Positions 1 through 8,183 of a stretch of 64,000 nt of DNA are shown in pieces. Origin of the DNA: Herpetosiphon gulosus. GTDB lineage: Bacteria > Chloroflexota > Chloroflexia > Chloroflexales > Herpetosiphonaceae. The stretch lies in assembly GCF_039545135.1 (NCBI RefSeq), contig NZ_BAABRU010000019.1:1-64000 (forward strand), read 5' to 3'. Position 1 is the first letter of the stretch, and each line of letters opens with the position of its first letter. A model generated the notes under the pieces. That model saw only the letters and a list, made by a program, of their open reading frames with translations. It did not search any database and was not told the DNA's origin. Made by a program: the position numbers and the translations under genes.

Positions 1-354
1 CCTGTGGATTCTACCACCATCGCCAGTTTTTGTCAAATTAGCGTGTGTGGGTGAGTGCAGCAGGTTGGTGTGTCGTGACTGGCGAAACCAGGCATGCGTT
101 GACAGCTCGGGGATTCTACCGCAGATTGTGACCCTTGTCAAATCCCACGAACCTGACCGAAACCACGAAGGTCGCGAAGCAGCGTTTTTAGCCACGAAAG
201 ACACAAATGACACGCATGCTTACTATTGTAGCTACCGATTGACCCAGATGGTGATGATTATGCTGCTGTTCCTAACGTGCCGACCTCCATTCCCGCAGCC
301 CCTACTGATCCCTGACCCCTGAATCCTAGTCCCTACTCTTTTGATTTTCGCCTT
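1..354. other. Intergenic region with dispersed-repeat fragments, no gene seen
   Basis: I see no convincing gene here. The open frame at 47-322 has no ribosome binding site and no recognisable protein character. Two 33-base units at 6-38 and 111-143 share conserved ends (GGATTCTACC and TTGTCAAAT) around a variable core of 14 bases. Positions 155-215 hold a stretch of the 'cgaag' type (ACGAAGGTCGCGAAG) also seen near 56.4 kb. Positions 300-340 hold a copy of the CTGATCCCTGACCCCT element that recurs near 48.96 and 56.38 kb. Confidence 0.6.
6..143. repeat. Pair of 33-bp direct repeats with conserved ends
   Basis: The units at 6-38 and 111-143 have the same length, the same first ten bases (GGATTCTACC) and the same last nine (TTGTCAAAT). 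The 14-base middles differ. The period is 105 bases. The first unit lies at the window edge, so the array may continue to the left. It is not CRISPR-like, because the conserved parts are too short. Confidence 0.5.
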
Positions 355-1104
355 TCACTCAGGCCATACTGCTTTGACCAATGCTGGCAAAATAATACCG
401 CTTGCCCCACGTAAACAGCACTCAAAGGTATCGGAGAGATAGGTTTGATCAGTATTAACTTCGATGCCATAGGCTCCATGTTCGATTGCGGTTACGGGCA
501 AAGTGGCGGCTGGTGGCACTAAGCCCGATGTGCCAATCGAAAAAACCACATCGGCTTGAATACAGGCAGCTTTGGCATGATTAAAAGTTTTGGTGGGTAA
601 AACTTCACCAAACCAGACAATATCAGGCCGCAACAAGGCTTGGCAACGTGGACAGCGCGGCACGCCAACCTCATCATCGGGCAACCATGCCGATTGTTCA
701 ATGACGACATGTTCTTTAGAGCACTTGACTCGATCAATGTTGCCATGCAGTTCTAAAACGTTCGGCGAGCCAGCTCGTTGATGCAAACTATCAACATTTT
801 GGGTAATCAAGGTCAAATGTGGCACATGCTTAGCCATCTTGGCCAACGCATAATGGCCTGCATTCGGGCTGGCTTGCGCGACTAAATCACGCCGATAGGC
901 ATACCAATCCCAAACTAGCTTAGGATTACGCTCGAATGCTTCGGGCGTTGCCAAATCTTCGGGTTTCATGCGCGACCAAAAGCCAGTTTGGGCATCGCGA
1001 AACGTTGGAATCCCACTTTCTGCCGAGATTCCAGCCCCAGTCAAAATCGCGATTCGCTCGGCCTGGCGCAAACGTTGTAAAAGCTCTTCGGGAAATTTGG
1101 CCAT
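355..1104 (-). CDS. SIR2-family NAD-dependent protein deacylase (sirtuin)
   Basis: Removes acyl groups from lysines of cytoplasmic proteins, consuming NAD. All hallmark motifs are intact: the NAD-binding GAGISAESGIP near residue 22, the TQNVDSLHQRAG stretch, the catalytic His in LHGN, and Cys residues of the zinc module (KCSKE, then CPRC). Length is about 249 residues, typical of bacterial class III/U enzymes. I chose ATG 1104, six bases after AGGAG, over the in-frame TTG at 1110. It is the last gene of a minus-strand unit behind a degenerate sirtuin and a pseudokinase. The identity is firm; the preferred acyl group cannot be told from sequence. Confidence 0.92.
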   Translation of the reverse strand: MAKFPEELLQRLRQAERIAILTGAGISAESGIPTFRDAQTGFWSRMKPEDLATPEAFERNPKLVWDWYAYRRDLVAQASPNAGHYALAKMAKHVPHLTLITQNVDSLHQRAGSPNVLELHGNIDRVKCSKEHVVIEQSAWLPDDEVGVPRCPRCQALLRPDIVWFGEVLPTKTFNHAKAACIQADVVFSIGTSGLVPPAATLPVTAIEHGAYGIEVNTDQTYLSDTFECCLRGASGIILPALVKAVWPE

Positions 1105-1131
1105 CACCAACTCCTCTCTAAATCAAATCAA

Positions 1132-1872
1132 TTACTCAAGCACAGCCACTAATTGCGGCAATAGTTCAGCTAGTTTTCCATGGAAGGCATGATCGGTAAA
1201 AAAGCCAAAGGTCGAGGGCTGACGGTTAATTTCAATCACGGTTGCCCCATTACGTTTGGCATGCAGCGGCAACGAAGCAGCAGGCTGCACCACTGAATCA
1301 GTGCCAATACACAAAAAAACATCGCACATGGTCGCTTGATCAGCTTCGCGCAAGCGTTCGCGCGGCACACCTTCGCCATACAACACCACATCGGGGCGCA
1401 GATAGCCGCCAGTCCGCGGGCAGCGTGGTGGAATTTCGGTTTCATCCCATGAATCCACCATGCCGCCATCTTCATAGGAGCGCATTCGCGCCAAATTGCC
1501 ATGCAGTTCGATCAATTCGCGGCTGCCTGCTCGCCAATGCAGTCCATCAGTGGCTTGGGTGATCAGTTTAAATTTTGGCATAAGTTGCTCTAAATCCACC
1601 AAAGCATAATGAGCTGCGCTCGGTTGAGCTGCCTCAGCCAAACCACGCCGATAGGCAAACCATTCCCAAACCAGCCGTGGATTGCGCAAAAAGGCCTCAA
1701 CCGTCGCCAATTCTTGCGGCTCGTAGCCTGCCCAGCGTGAATCGAGTCGCTGGGCCTCACGAAAACTTGGAATCCCACATTCTTGAGCTAAACCCCCGCC
1801 TGTCAGCACCGTAATTGATTGGGCATTGCGTAAGCGTTGCAACAAAACGTCTGGCAAATCGAACACGCTCAA
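1132..1872 (-). CDS. Degenerate sirtuin paralogue, probably without normal deacylase activity
   Basis: Clearly homologous along its whole length (246 residues) to the intact sirtuin just downstream, but key sites have changed. GAGIS is GGGLA, TQNVDS is TQATDG (the conserved Asn is lost), and the zinc module keeps only one Cys (CPRT, with RMRSYEDGG where the first pair should be). The His of LHGN remains. The start is TTG at 1872, and its last base pairs share the TGA stop of the upstream pseudokinase (TTGA overlap), so translation is probably coupled. It may bind NAD or ADP-ribose, or regulate its active neighbour. That role is inference. Confidence 0.8.
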   Translation of the reverse strand: MSVFDLPDVLLQRLRNAQSITVLTGGGLAQECGIPSFREAQRLDSRWAGYEPQELATVEAFLRNPRLVWEWFAYRRGLAEAAQPSAAHYALVDLEQLMPKFKLITQATDGLHWRAGSRELIELHGNLARMRSYEDGGMVDSWDETEIPPRCPRTGGYLRPDVVLYGEGVPRERLREADQATMCDVFLCIGTDSVVQPAASLPLHAKRNGATVIEINRQPSTFGFFTDHAFHGKLAELLPQLVAVLE

Positions 1873-3653
1873 GGGGTTTCCTCCTGCTGCAAAAGATCAC
1901 GCGAAATCCAGCCGGTCATCGCTTGACCATCTTTTTCAAAGACAATATTGATCCAGACAATTCCACCTTGGGTCACAATCGCATTGGGGTCGGGCGCAAC
2001 CACGCGGGTGTTGGCCGGAATTGCCATAATGATGTTGCTGCCATCGCTCTTGTATTCGGCAGTTGTGCGGACATTACTTTCTTGCAAGGTTTTGAACACC
2101 AATTCACCAACGGTTGTCGGCAAATCTGGCTCATCTGGCTGAACGGTTGGCTGGGGCTTGGCAATATTCAAACTATCAATCCAGCCTGTAATGCGCCGAC
2201 CTTGATAATCGTCAATTTCAATTTTAGCCCAACCATTGCTGGTCAAGTTGGTCGCTGGATCGCGAATTACCACTTCGGTGTTACGCGGCAAGCTCACCAC
2301 TAAGGCGCTATTGCGATCTTGGTTGGTATACACTGGCGTATTATCTTGGATGATGATATAGGTTTCGTTTTGTTGGCCAGGTAGCAAATTACAGGCCCAA
2401 GTTGGAATGCGCTCGCAAGCCCAGGTTTTGGCCGCCCCGCCAACTAGCCAATTACGGCCAAAGGTAAAGCCCCAAACACAGCCAATCACCAATAATGTGA
2501 TTAAGCCCAAACCAAAGGCCCGTCGCCAAATAAAATTCAAGCAGCCACGGCGATAGGTTTCACGCCGAATTTCGCTGCGCAATTCGCTGCGCAATTCTTC
2601 GCGGCTAATGCCTTGTTGAACTGGCGGCGCTGGTTGCGGCGCATAATATTGCGGCGGTGGTTGTTGCACTGCTTGTTGCTGCATTGGCGGCGGTGCTTGG
2701 CGCGGTGGCATCATCGGCTTAGGCGGCGCAACATTCCAATTGGGTGCAGCGCTAGCCGAAGGCGATTGCTGTGGTGGCGGCGTGGGCGTTGGTTGGGTTC
2801 GGCGTTGAGCTAAATTTTGACGCATATCACGCATGGTGTCGCGCAAAGCTGGCAATGGCCGCACTAATTGCTTGGTTGGAGCATCAGCCGCAGAATCAAC
2901 CGCCGCTAAATCACGGGCCAACGCCGCAACCGTGGCCGTGCGTTGATCGGGGTCAGCCGCTGTTGCGACTTGGAGCGCTGCCACCAACGAAGGCAAAAAG
3001 CCATTAACCTGTTGATAGATCGATGGCATGTCTTTGGCATTGGGGTCGGGCGTGATACCTGTCAACAATTCGTAGCCCAATAAGCCAAGGCTATAAACAA
3101 TCGAACGCTCATCGGGCGCAGCACCTTTGAGCCGCTCTGGCGCACGATACAATTGCATATCGCTGCGTAATTCTTCGTTATTCAGCCACCACGGCTCGAT
3201 CAACACCGCCCGATCGCTACTAGTGAGCAAAATCGAGCGCGAGTCAATTGGCGGGGTCGGAGTTTGGGTGTTAATCGTAATCGCCACCGCCCCAACTACT
3301 TGGCGCAGCACTTCCAAGGCCCGTTCCGCCGCTAATGGCAGCCGATCGCGCAATAAATCGCCATCGACATCTTCGGTGATCATATACGGGCGATTCCCGA
3401 CCTCGCCATTATCATAGACATCGAGTAAGCCTGGATGAGTACGTTTGGCGAGGCCTTGAGCCTCATCATTAAAACGCTTGCGTAATTGCGCATTCTCCAA
3501 CAAGTCGGGGCGTAGCAGATGGACTAAAACTGAACGACTCAGCCGTTCGTCGGTTGCCCGAAACACCAATGCCAAGCGATTTTCGCCCAAACGGGCTTGC
3601 ACCCGATAACGGTTATGTAGTAATGGTGTTGAAGGAGCAGAAGGTTGCGTCAT
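1869..3653 (-). CDS. Membrane-anchored protein-kinase-like protein (pseudokinase) with SH3-type extracellular domains
   Basis: The first 260 residues follow the bacterial Ser/Thr kinase fold (YRVQARLGENRLALVFRAT, later YRAPERLKG and YSLGLLGYELLTG). The catalytic residues are absent: the VAIK lysine region reads VLVHLL, no HRD motif is present, and the DFG position reads IEPWW. A Pro/Gln-rich linker (about 290-350), one membrane segment (about 385-405) and two SH3-like modules (about 430-500 and 520-590) follow. This is a receptor-like pseudokinase with a periplasmic or wall-facing sensor. It heads an overlapping unit with two sirtuins. Loss of activity is inferred from the motifs. Confidence 0.8.
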   Translation of the reverse strand: MTQPSAPSTPLLHNRYRVQARLGENRLALVFRATDERLSRSVLVHLLRPDLLENAQLRKRFNDEAQGLAKRTHPGLLDVYDNGEVGNRPYMITEDVDGDLLRDRLPLAAERALEVLRQVVGAVAITINTQTPTPPIDSRSILLTSSDRAVLIEPWWLNNEELRSDMQLYRAPERLKGAAPDERSIVYSLGLLGYELLTGITPDPNAKDMPSIYQQVNGFLPSLVAALQVATAADPDQRTATVAALARDLAAVDSAADAPTKQLVRPLPALRDTMRDMRQNLAQRRTQPTPTPPPQQSPSASAAPNWNVAPPKPMMPPRQAPPPMQQQAVQQPPPQYYAPQPAPPVQQGISREELRSELRSEIRRETYRRGCLNFIWRRAFGLGLITLLVIGCVWGFTFGRNWLVGGAAKTWACERIPTWACNLLPGQQNETYIIIQDNTPVYTNQDRNSALVVSLPRNTEVVIRDPATNLTSNGWAKIEIDDYQGRRITGWIDSLNIAKPQPTVQPDEPDLPTTVGELVFKTLQESNVRTTAEYKSDGSNIIMAIPANTRVVAPDPNAIVTQGGIVWINIVFEKDGQAMTGWISRDLLQQEETP

Positions 3654-3704
3654 AAATTACATTCACCTTGCAACGCCGAGCAAATCTCGACACTACGCCA
3701 AGGG

Positions 3705-4394
3705 CTACGGTTTGACCGCAATAACTAACTCATAAGCATCAGCTTGCCAAGGCCGAATTTCACAATCGCAGCAGCCAAAACTTTGTAACAATTGCTGCAA
3801 TTGCTGGGCTGTCCAAGCCTTGCCTGGCAACCAACGGGCATGCCGTGGAGTCCAAGTGCTGATGATTAATGTGCCTTCTGGTTGTAAAACCCGCCACATC
3901 TCAGCAATGGCCCGCCGTGGACGGGGAAAATATTCCAAAGCTTCTAAACATGTTACCACGCCAAAACTTTGGTCAGGCCAGCGTTGCAAATTATCGCCGC
4001 TGCCTTCGTGCCATTGAATCCGTTCGGTAACTTTGGCGTGTTGGGCTTTGATTTGGGCCTGTGCCAACATCGCCGCCGTCAGATCAAGCCCATGAATCGC
4101 CCCATGAAACCAGGTTTCTTGGGCCAGCAACAGTGGAACGCGGCCTGTGCCAGTGCCAACATCAAGGGTCGCCGCATACGGCATGGCCATCAGCGCAACC
4201 CGCAACGGCCCACCAAGGTGAACCTCGTCGTGGATTGTAACATTGCTACGCACACGATCATAAATCGATGCACCACGGCTGTAAATCCAGCGCACCACAC
4301 CTCGGCCAAAATAGCTGCCTTCGCCAATAATAATCAGCCAATACAGCAGCCCAAGGCCCACTACCACACTACTGAGCAGCCAAATCCAGATCAT
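3705..4394 (-). CDS. SAM-dependent class I methyltransferase with N-terminal membrane segment
   Basis: The predicted fold matches UbiE/Methyltransf_11 enzymes. The SAM-binding motif I is LDVGTGTGRVPLLLA, followed by an acidic loop (GLDLTAAML) and the motif VVTCLEALEYFPRPRRAIAEMWRVLQPEGTLIIS. Residues 1-22 (MIWIWLLSSVVVGLGLLYWL) form a membrane anchor. I chose ATG 4394. The longer frame to 4466 starts upstream of a good TATAAT box (4406-4401), so it would lie outside the transcript. The substrate is unknown. A quinone or lipid is plausible because of the anchor. Confidence 0.8.
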   Translation of the reverse strand: MIWIWLLSSVVVGLGLLYWLIIIGEGSYFGRGVVRWIYSRGASIYDRVRSNVTIHDEVHLGGPLRVALMAMPYAATLDVGTGTGRVPLLLAQETWFHGAIHGLDLTAAMLAQAQIKAQHAKVTERIQWHEGSGDNLQRWPDQSFGVVTCLEALEYFPRPRRAIAEMWRVLQPEGTLIISTWTPRHARWLPGKAWTAQQLQQLLQSFGCCDCEIRPWQADAYELVIAVKP

Positions 4395-4400
4395 AGGCCG

Positions 4401-4447
4401 ATTATAGCATAGCCCTCTTGTCGCTAGCAGTGTTCGCCGTCTATAAT
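4401..4447. promoter_or_regulatory. Divergent promoters for the methyltransferase and the aminotransferase
   Basis: Plus strand: TTGTCG (4418-4423), 18-base spacer, TATAAT (4442-4447), serving the gene at 4504. Minus strand: extended -10 TGCTATAAT read from 4409 to 4401, only six bases before ATG 4394. A start site 6-8 bases after that box falls on the ATG, so the methyltransferase mRNA is probably leaderless. Confidence 0.65.
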
Positions 4448-4503
4448 TCAGGTATTGGGCAAACAACCAGCGATGGTCGCAACGAAGCGACTAAGGAGCA
4501 TGT

Positions 4504-5982
4504 ATGCACGAACTTGCTAGCCACTTCGCAGCTTTTCGCCGTCAGATTGTTGGTATTGATCAGCATTTTATGACACCTTATGGCTCGCTGCCAATAGTTT
4601 ATGCCGATTGGACAGCAAGTGGGCGTTTATATGCGCCAATCGAGTTGCAAATGCTGAATGTGTTTGGGCCGTTTGTCGGCAATACCCACTCCGAATCGAA
4701 TATCACTGGCACCTCGATGACCGAAGCCTATCATTTTGCCCAACGTTTAATCAAGCAGCATGTCAACGCCACCAACGATGATGTATTGATTTTGGCTGGC
4801 TCAGGCATGACCGCTGTGGTCAATAAATTTCAGCGCATTTTGGGTTTGCGTATGCCCGAACAATGGGCCGAGCAGATTAAGTTCTCGAAAAATGAGCGGC
4901 CTGTGGTGTTCATCTCGCATATGGAGCATCACTCCAACCATACCTCATGGCTCGAAACGATCGCCGAGGTCGTGGTTGTGCCGCCCGATGATCAAGGGCT
5001 AATCGATCCCGCTAATTTGGATGCTTTGCTGCCTGCCTATGCTGAACGCAGCGTTAAAATCGGCGCATTCACCGCTTGCTCGAATGTGACTGGCGTGCGC
5101 ACGCCCTACCACGAGTTGGCGCGGGTGATGCATGCACACGGCGGAGTTTGCTTTATTGATTTTGCGGCTTCAGCGCCCTATGTTGAAATTGATATGCACC
5201 CAGCCGACTCAACCGCCGCGCTTGATGCGATTTATTTCTCGCCCCATAAATGTTTGGGTGGGCCGGCCACACCTGGGGTATTGATTTTTAGCAGCAAGCT
5301 CTACCATAATCGGGTTCCCGATCAGCCTGGTGGTGGCACGGTCAATTGGACTAACCCATGGATGGGCCATAGTTTTGTCAGCGATATCGAAGCGCGGGAA
5401 GATGGTGGTACTCCCGCTTTTTTGCAAACGATCAAGGCGGCGCTGGCCTTCCAACTTAAGCAAACCATGGGCGTTGAGCAGATCGAAGCCCGCGAAGCCC
5501 AATTGACCAAACGTTTATTCCAAGGTTTGCGTTCAATCGATGGCATTCATATTCTGGCCGATCATTTGGAACAAAGGCAAGGGATCTTTTCGTTCTATAT
5601 TGAGAATTTGCACTACAACTTGATTGTACAATTGCTGAATGATCGTTTTGGGGTGCAGGTGCGTGGCGGATGTTCCTGCGCTGGAACCTATGGCCACTAT
5701 TTATTGCACGTCGATCCCCAGCGTTCCAAACGAATCACCGATTTAATTGATCAAGGCGATTTATCGGATAAACCTGGCTGGGTGCGGCTTTCGATCCACC
5801 CAACCACGACCGATCACGAGGCCGAATATTTGATCGATGCGCTGAATCAAGTAGTGAGCAATGGCTCAGCGTGGGCCGAAGATTATCAATATTCGAATAA
5901 AACCAATGAATGGCGGCATCGCCGACCAATTCCGCAGGATATAGGAGCGTGGTTTCAGTGTTGCGATTTGGTCGAGCATTAA
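4504..5982 (+). CDS. Class V aminotransferase / cysteine desulfurase-like PLP enzyme
   Basis: A PLP-dependent fold-type I enzyme of 492 residues. The probable PLP lysine sits in DAIYFSPHKCLGG, an Asp of the cofactor site in CFIDFAASAPY, and a mobile-loop cysteine in RGGCSCAGTYG, as in SufS/Csd and molybdenum-cofactor sulfurases. It could take sulfur from cysteine or act as another class V lyase. It is longer than SufS (about 410), with a C-terminal tail of roughly 80 residues. No SufE, IscU or cofactor gene lies beside it. It overlaps the hydrolase that follows, so the two are probably co-translated. Family assignment is firm, substrate open. Confidence 0.82.
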   Translation: MHELASHFAAFRRQIVGIDQHFMTPYGSLPIVYADWTASGRLYAPIELQMLNVFGPFVGNTHSESNITGTSMTEAYHFAQRLIKQHVNATNDDVLILAGSGMTAVVNKFQRILGLRMPEQWAEQIKFSKNERPVVFISHMEHHSNHTSWLETIAEVVVVPPDDQGLIDPANLDALLPAYAERSVKIGAFTACSNVTGVRTPYHELARVMHAHGGVCFIDFAASAPYVEIDMHPADSTAALDAIYFSPHKCLGGPATPGVLIFSSKLYHNRVPDQPGGGTVNWTNPWMGHSFVSDIEAREDGGTPAFLQTIKAALAFQLKQTMGVEQIEAREAQLTKRLFQGLRSIDGIHILADHLEQRQGIFSFYIENLHYNLIVQLLNDRFGVQVRGGCSCAGTYGHYLLHVDPQRSKRITDLIDQGDLSDKPGWVRLSIHPTTTDHEAEYLIDALNQVVSNGSAWAEDYQYSNKTNEWRHRRPIPQDIGAWFQCCDLVEH

Positions 5983-7028
5983 TTGAATTTGGGCGGGGCT
6001 TAGTTGGTTGGCTGGGGCTACTCAATTTGCTGAGTGCGCTCGTCAACCTGCCCAACCTTGGCTGGCTAGCTCAACGTCGCCGCGATGGCCTACTTGGCGC
6101 ATTGCTGGCAGTTTGGGGCTGGCGCGGTGGGCGTTGGCGCTGGCTTAGTTTTTGGTTAGCCGTGCCAATTCAATTAGCGCTGGCTTCGTTGCGCAGCTTG
6201 TGGCATAACCCGCTGCGCCAATTTATGGCTGGCTCAACAATTTGCCAGCCAATTCAAATTATGCTCGATTCTGGCGAGCATGTGCCAGGCTTGTGGTATG
6301 CCAAATCGCACACCAACACGGCAATTCTCTATTTGCATGGCGCTGGCAACGACAAAACCCGCTATGCAACGCGGACCATCGAGCAGTTGCAACAAGCGGG
6401 TTTTAGCGTGCTAGCAATCGATCTAGCGGGCCAAGGCGAAAATCCGCGCATGCTCGATGTGCCCGATAGCAACACCGATGTAGCAGCGGCGGTCGCGTGG
6501 TTGCGCCAATATGCCGACCATGTTGTGGTAGTAGCCGTCAGTTTGGGCGGCTGTATCGGAGCACGGGCAATTGCCGATGGTGTAGCAGTTGATGGCTTGG
6601 TGATTATTGGTGCGCCAGTTGCACTCGATCTCAACAGCAATCATTATATTCGCAGCGAACTACGGGCTTTGTTGCGCCCGCAATTTTGGCAATACCCCGA
6701 CCGCATGAGCTTGTTTCAACTGTGGCAGCAATGGCAAGCGCCGCCAATGCGCATCGCCATGGGCTTTAACCAACTTTTCCCAACGCTTAATTTGGCCGAT
6801 TCGCTCAGCCGTATTCGTGCCCCAATCTTGCTAGTCTATGGTCAACGCGACCGAATCGCACCCTATCAGGCAGTTTTGAGCAACTTGGCGACCATTCCCG
6901 ACGTAACCTTACAACTGATGCCTGAACACAGCCATCTGACTTTGCCGATGGAAACTTTTCCGCTAACCGCAGTCACAACTTGGATTCATGAGAGAATTGA
7001 GTCGAGTGAAGGAGCAATTCATGTTTGA
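5958..7028 (+). CDS. Alpha/beta hydrolase
   Basis: A serine hydrolase fold with oxyanion motif LYLHGAGNDKT, nucleophile elbow VAVSLGG (Ser), acid strand ILLVYGQRDRIAP (Asp) and late His in MPEHSHLTLPM. A hydrophobic N-terminal stretch (LVGWLGLLNLLSALVNL, later a Trp-rich part) suggests membrane association. I chose GTG 5958, ten bases after AGGAG (5943-5947). The earlier ATG at 5910 lies well inside the preceding gene and has no binding site. It overlaps both neighbours. The substrate is unknown. Confidence 0.8.
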   Translation: MLRFGRALIEFGRGLVGWLGLLNLLSALVNLPNLGWLAQRRRDGLLGALLAVWGWRGGRWRWLSFWLAVPIQLALASLRSLWHNPLRQFMAGSTICQPIQIMLDSGEHVPGLWYAKSHTNTAILYLHGAGNDKTRYATRTIEQLQQAGFSVLAIDLAGQGENPRMLDVPDSNTDVAAAVAWLRQYADHVVVVAVSLGGCIGARAIADGVAVDGLVIIGAPVALDLNSNHYIRSELRALLRPQFWQYPDRMSLFQLWQQWQAPPMRIAMGFNQLFPTLNLADSLSRIRAPILLVYGQRDRIAPYQAVLSNLATIPDVTLQLMPEHSHLTLPMETFPLTAVTTWIHERIESSEGAIHV

Positions 7029-8055
7029 TCTAGAAGTCTGGCGAGCCGATATTCTGCAACGCTTGCGCCGTTTTGTGCGAGCACCGCAAACCGAAATGGG
7101 CATTTATGGCACTGAACGCCTAACCTACTATCTGACTAGTTTGGTACTTGAGCCGTTTTTTCAGGCCTTTACCAACCAACCATTACGCGCCGTTGTCACA
7201 CTGGCCAATGTCACCCAAACTGCTGGCACCAGTTTTCTGATTCATAACGCCAATACTCTGCGCTATAGCCAGCAACTACTGTGGAGCGAATTTGAGCATT
7301 CGCCAGCCTTGCGCTTGGTAATCGAGCAAATTCTGCTCAAGCTCGATGTGATTGAGCATCTGTTACACACGCTCGATGATGCCGAAGCCCACTGGTTGCG
7401 CCAAAGCCTGAGCGATGAGATTGAGCCATATCGGCGCAACGGCGAATTAACTGAATTGCGCCATGCCCTGAATGAAATTCCATGGCAAACCCGCTATAGC
7501 ACCGTGCGTTCGCTGCAAACCCGCCGTGGTCACTACACGGGCAGCGATTGGCAATTAATCGAGCAAGCATTAAGCGATCGGGTGGCGATGGTTCGCGCAG
7601 CGGGAGCACGCCAACTAGGCCGTGCCCAAAGCAATTTGGCTGGACATCTACGTGAGCGGCTGTTTCATGTGGCCTTGTATGATCGCGATTTAGGAGCGCG
7701 ATATGCTGCGGCTCGTTCGATTGGCACCTTGCGCAACCAATTAATCGATGGCCTGAGCCGCGAATTGCTCACCACCGCCTTGTTTCATGATGATAGTTTT
7801 GTACGTTCGGCAGCATGTTTGGTGCTTGGGCAACTCGGCAGTGCCATGGTTACGCCCAGCATTTTGGATAGCCTAATCAGCGTTTTGCAGGATGCCGACC
7901 CCTACGCCCGCGAAGCTGCTGCTAACGCCTTTGCAGCAATGGGTCATGCTGCGGCAACTGCCGAAGTCTTGGCAGCCTTACGAACAGCGGTTTTAGATAG
8001 CGACCAATATGTCCATGAAGCGGCATTAGGCGCAATTACTGCGCTTAAGGATTAA
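7021..8055 (+). CDS. HEAT-repeat protein
   Basis: 344 residues, alpha-helical throughout. From about residue 180 onward it shows regular HEAT/PBS-lyase-type repeats of about 30-38 residues (for example VAMVRAAGARQLGRAQ, LGARYAAARSIGTLRN, SFVRSAACLVLGQLG, PYAREAAANAFAAMG, QYVHEAALGAITAL). Such solenoids bind proteins rather than catalyse. The N-terminal half (LYYLTSLVLEPFFQAF) is unrecognised. ATG 7021 was chosen because GAAGGAG lies six bases upstream. It overlaps the hydrolase by eight bases. Likely a partner or scaffold for the two upstream enzymes, by context only. Confidence 0.78.
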   Translation: MFDLEVWRADILQRLRRFVRAPQTEMGIYGTERLTYYLTSLVLEPFFQAFTNQPLRAVVTLANVTQTAGTSFLIHNANTLRYSQQLLWSEFEHSPALRLVIEQILLKLDVIEHLLHTLDDAEAHWLRQSLSDEIEPYRRNGELTELRHALNEIPWQTRYSTVRSLQTRRGHYTGSDWQLIEQALSDRVAMVRAAGARQLGRAQSNLAGHLRERLFHVALYDRDLGARYAAARSIGTLRNQLIDGLSRELLTTALFHDDSFVRSAACLVLGQLGSAMVTPSILDSLISVLQDADPYAREAAANAFAAMGHAAATAEVLAALRTAVLDSDQYVHEAALGAITALKD

Positions 8056-8134
8056 ACAGCAACCGAAATAAGATGATCACATGAGACTTTTAGTCGCACT
8101 TTTGAGACTTTAGGCTAAGCACTTCTTGCTATGC

Positions 8135-8154
8135 TAATTCCACATTCAAATGGA
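8135..8154. repeat. Short inverted repeat upstream of secreted protease
   Basis: ATTCCA and TGGAAT flank an eight-base loop, just downstream of a TGCTATGCT box that may be an extended -10. It could be an operator or a 5' hairpin of the protease mRNA. Weak evidence. Confidence 0.35.
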
Positions 8155-8183
8155 ATCAACCATAGTACGAGGAGTGTACAAGG

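Noticed and set aside
47-322. Possible 91-codon gene at the left edge
   Set aside because: It runs through dispersed repeats, lacks a ribosome site and has a composition unlike the real proteins here.
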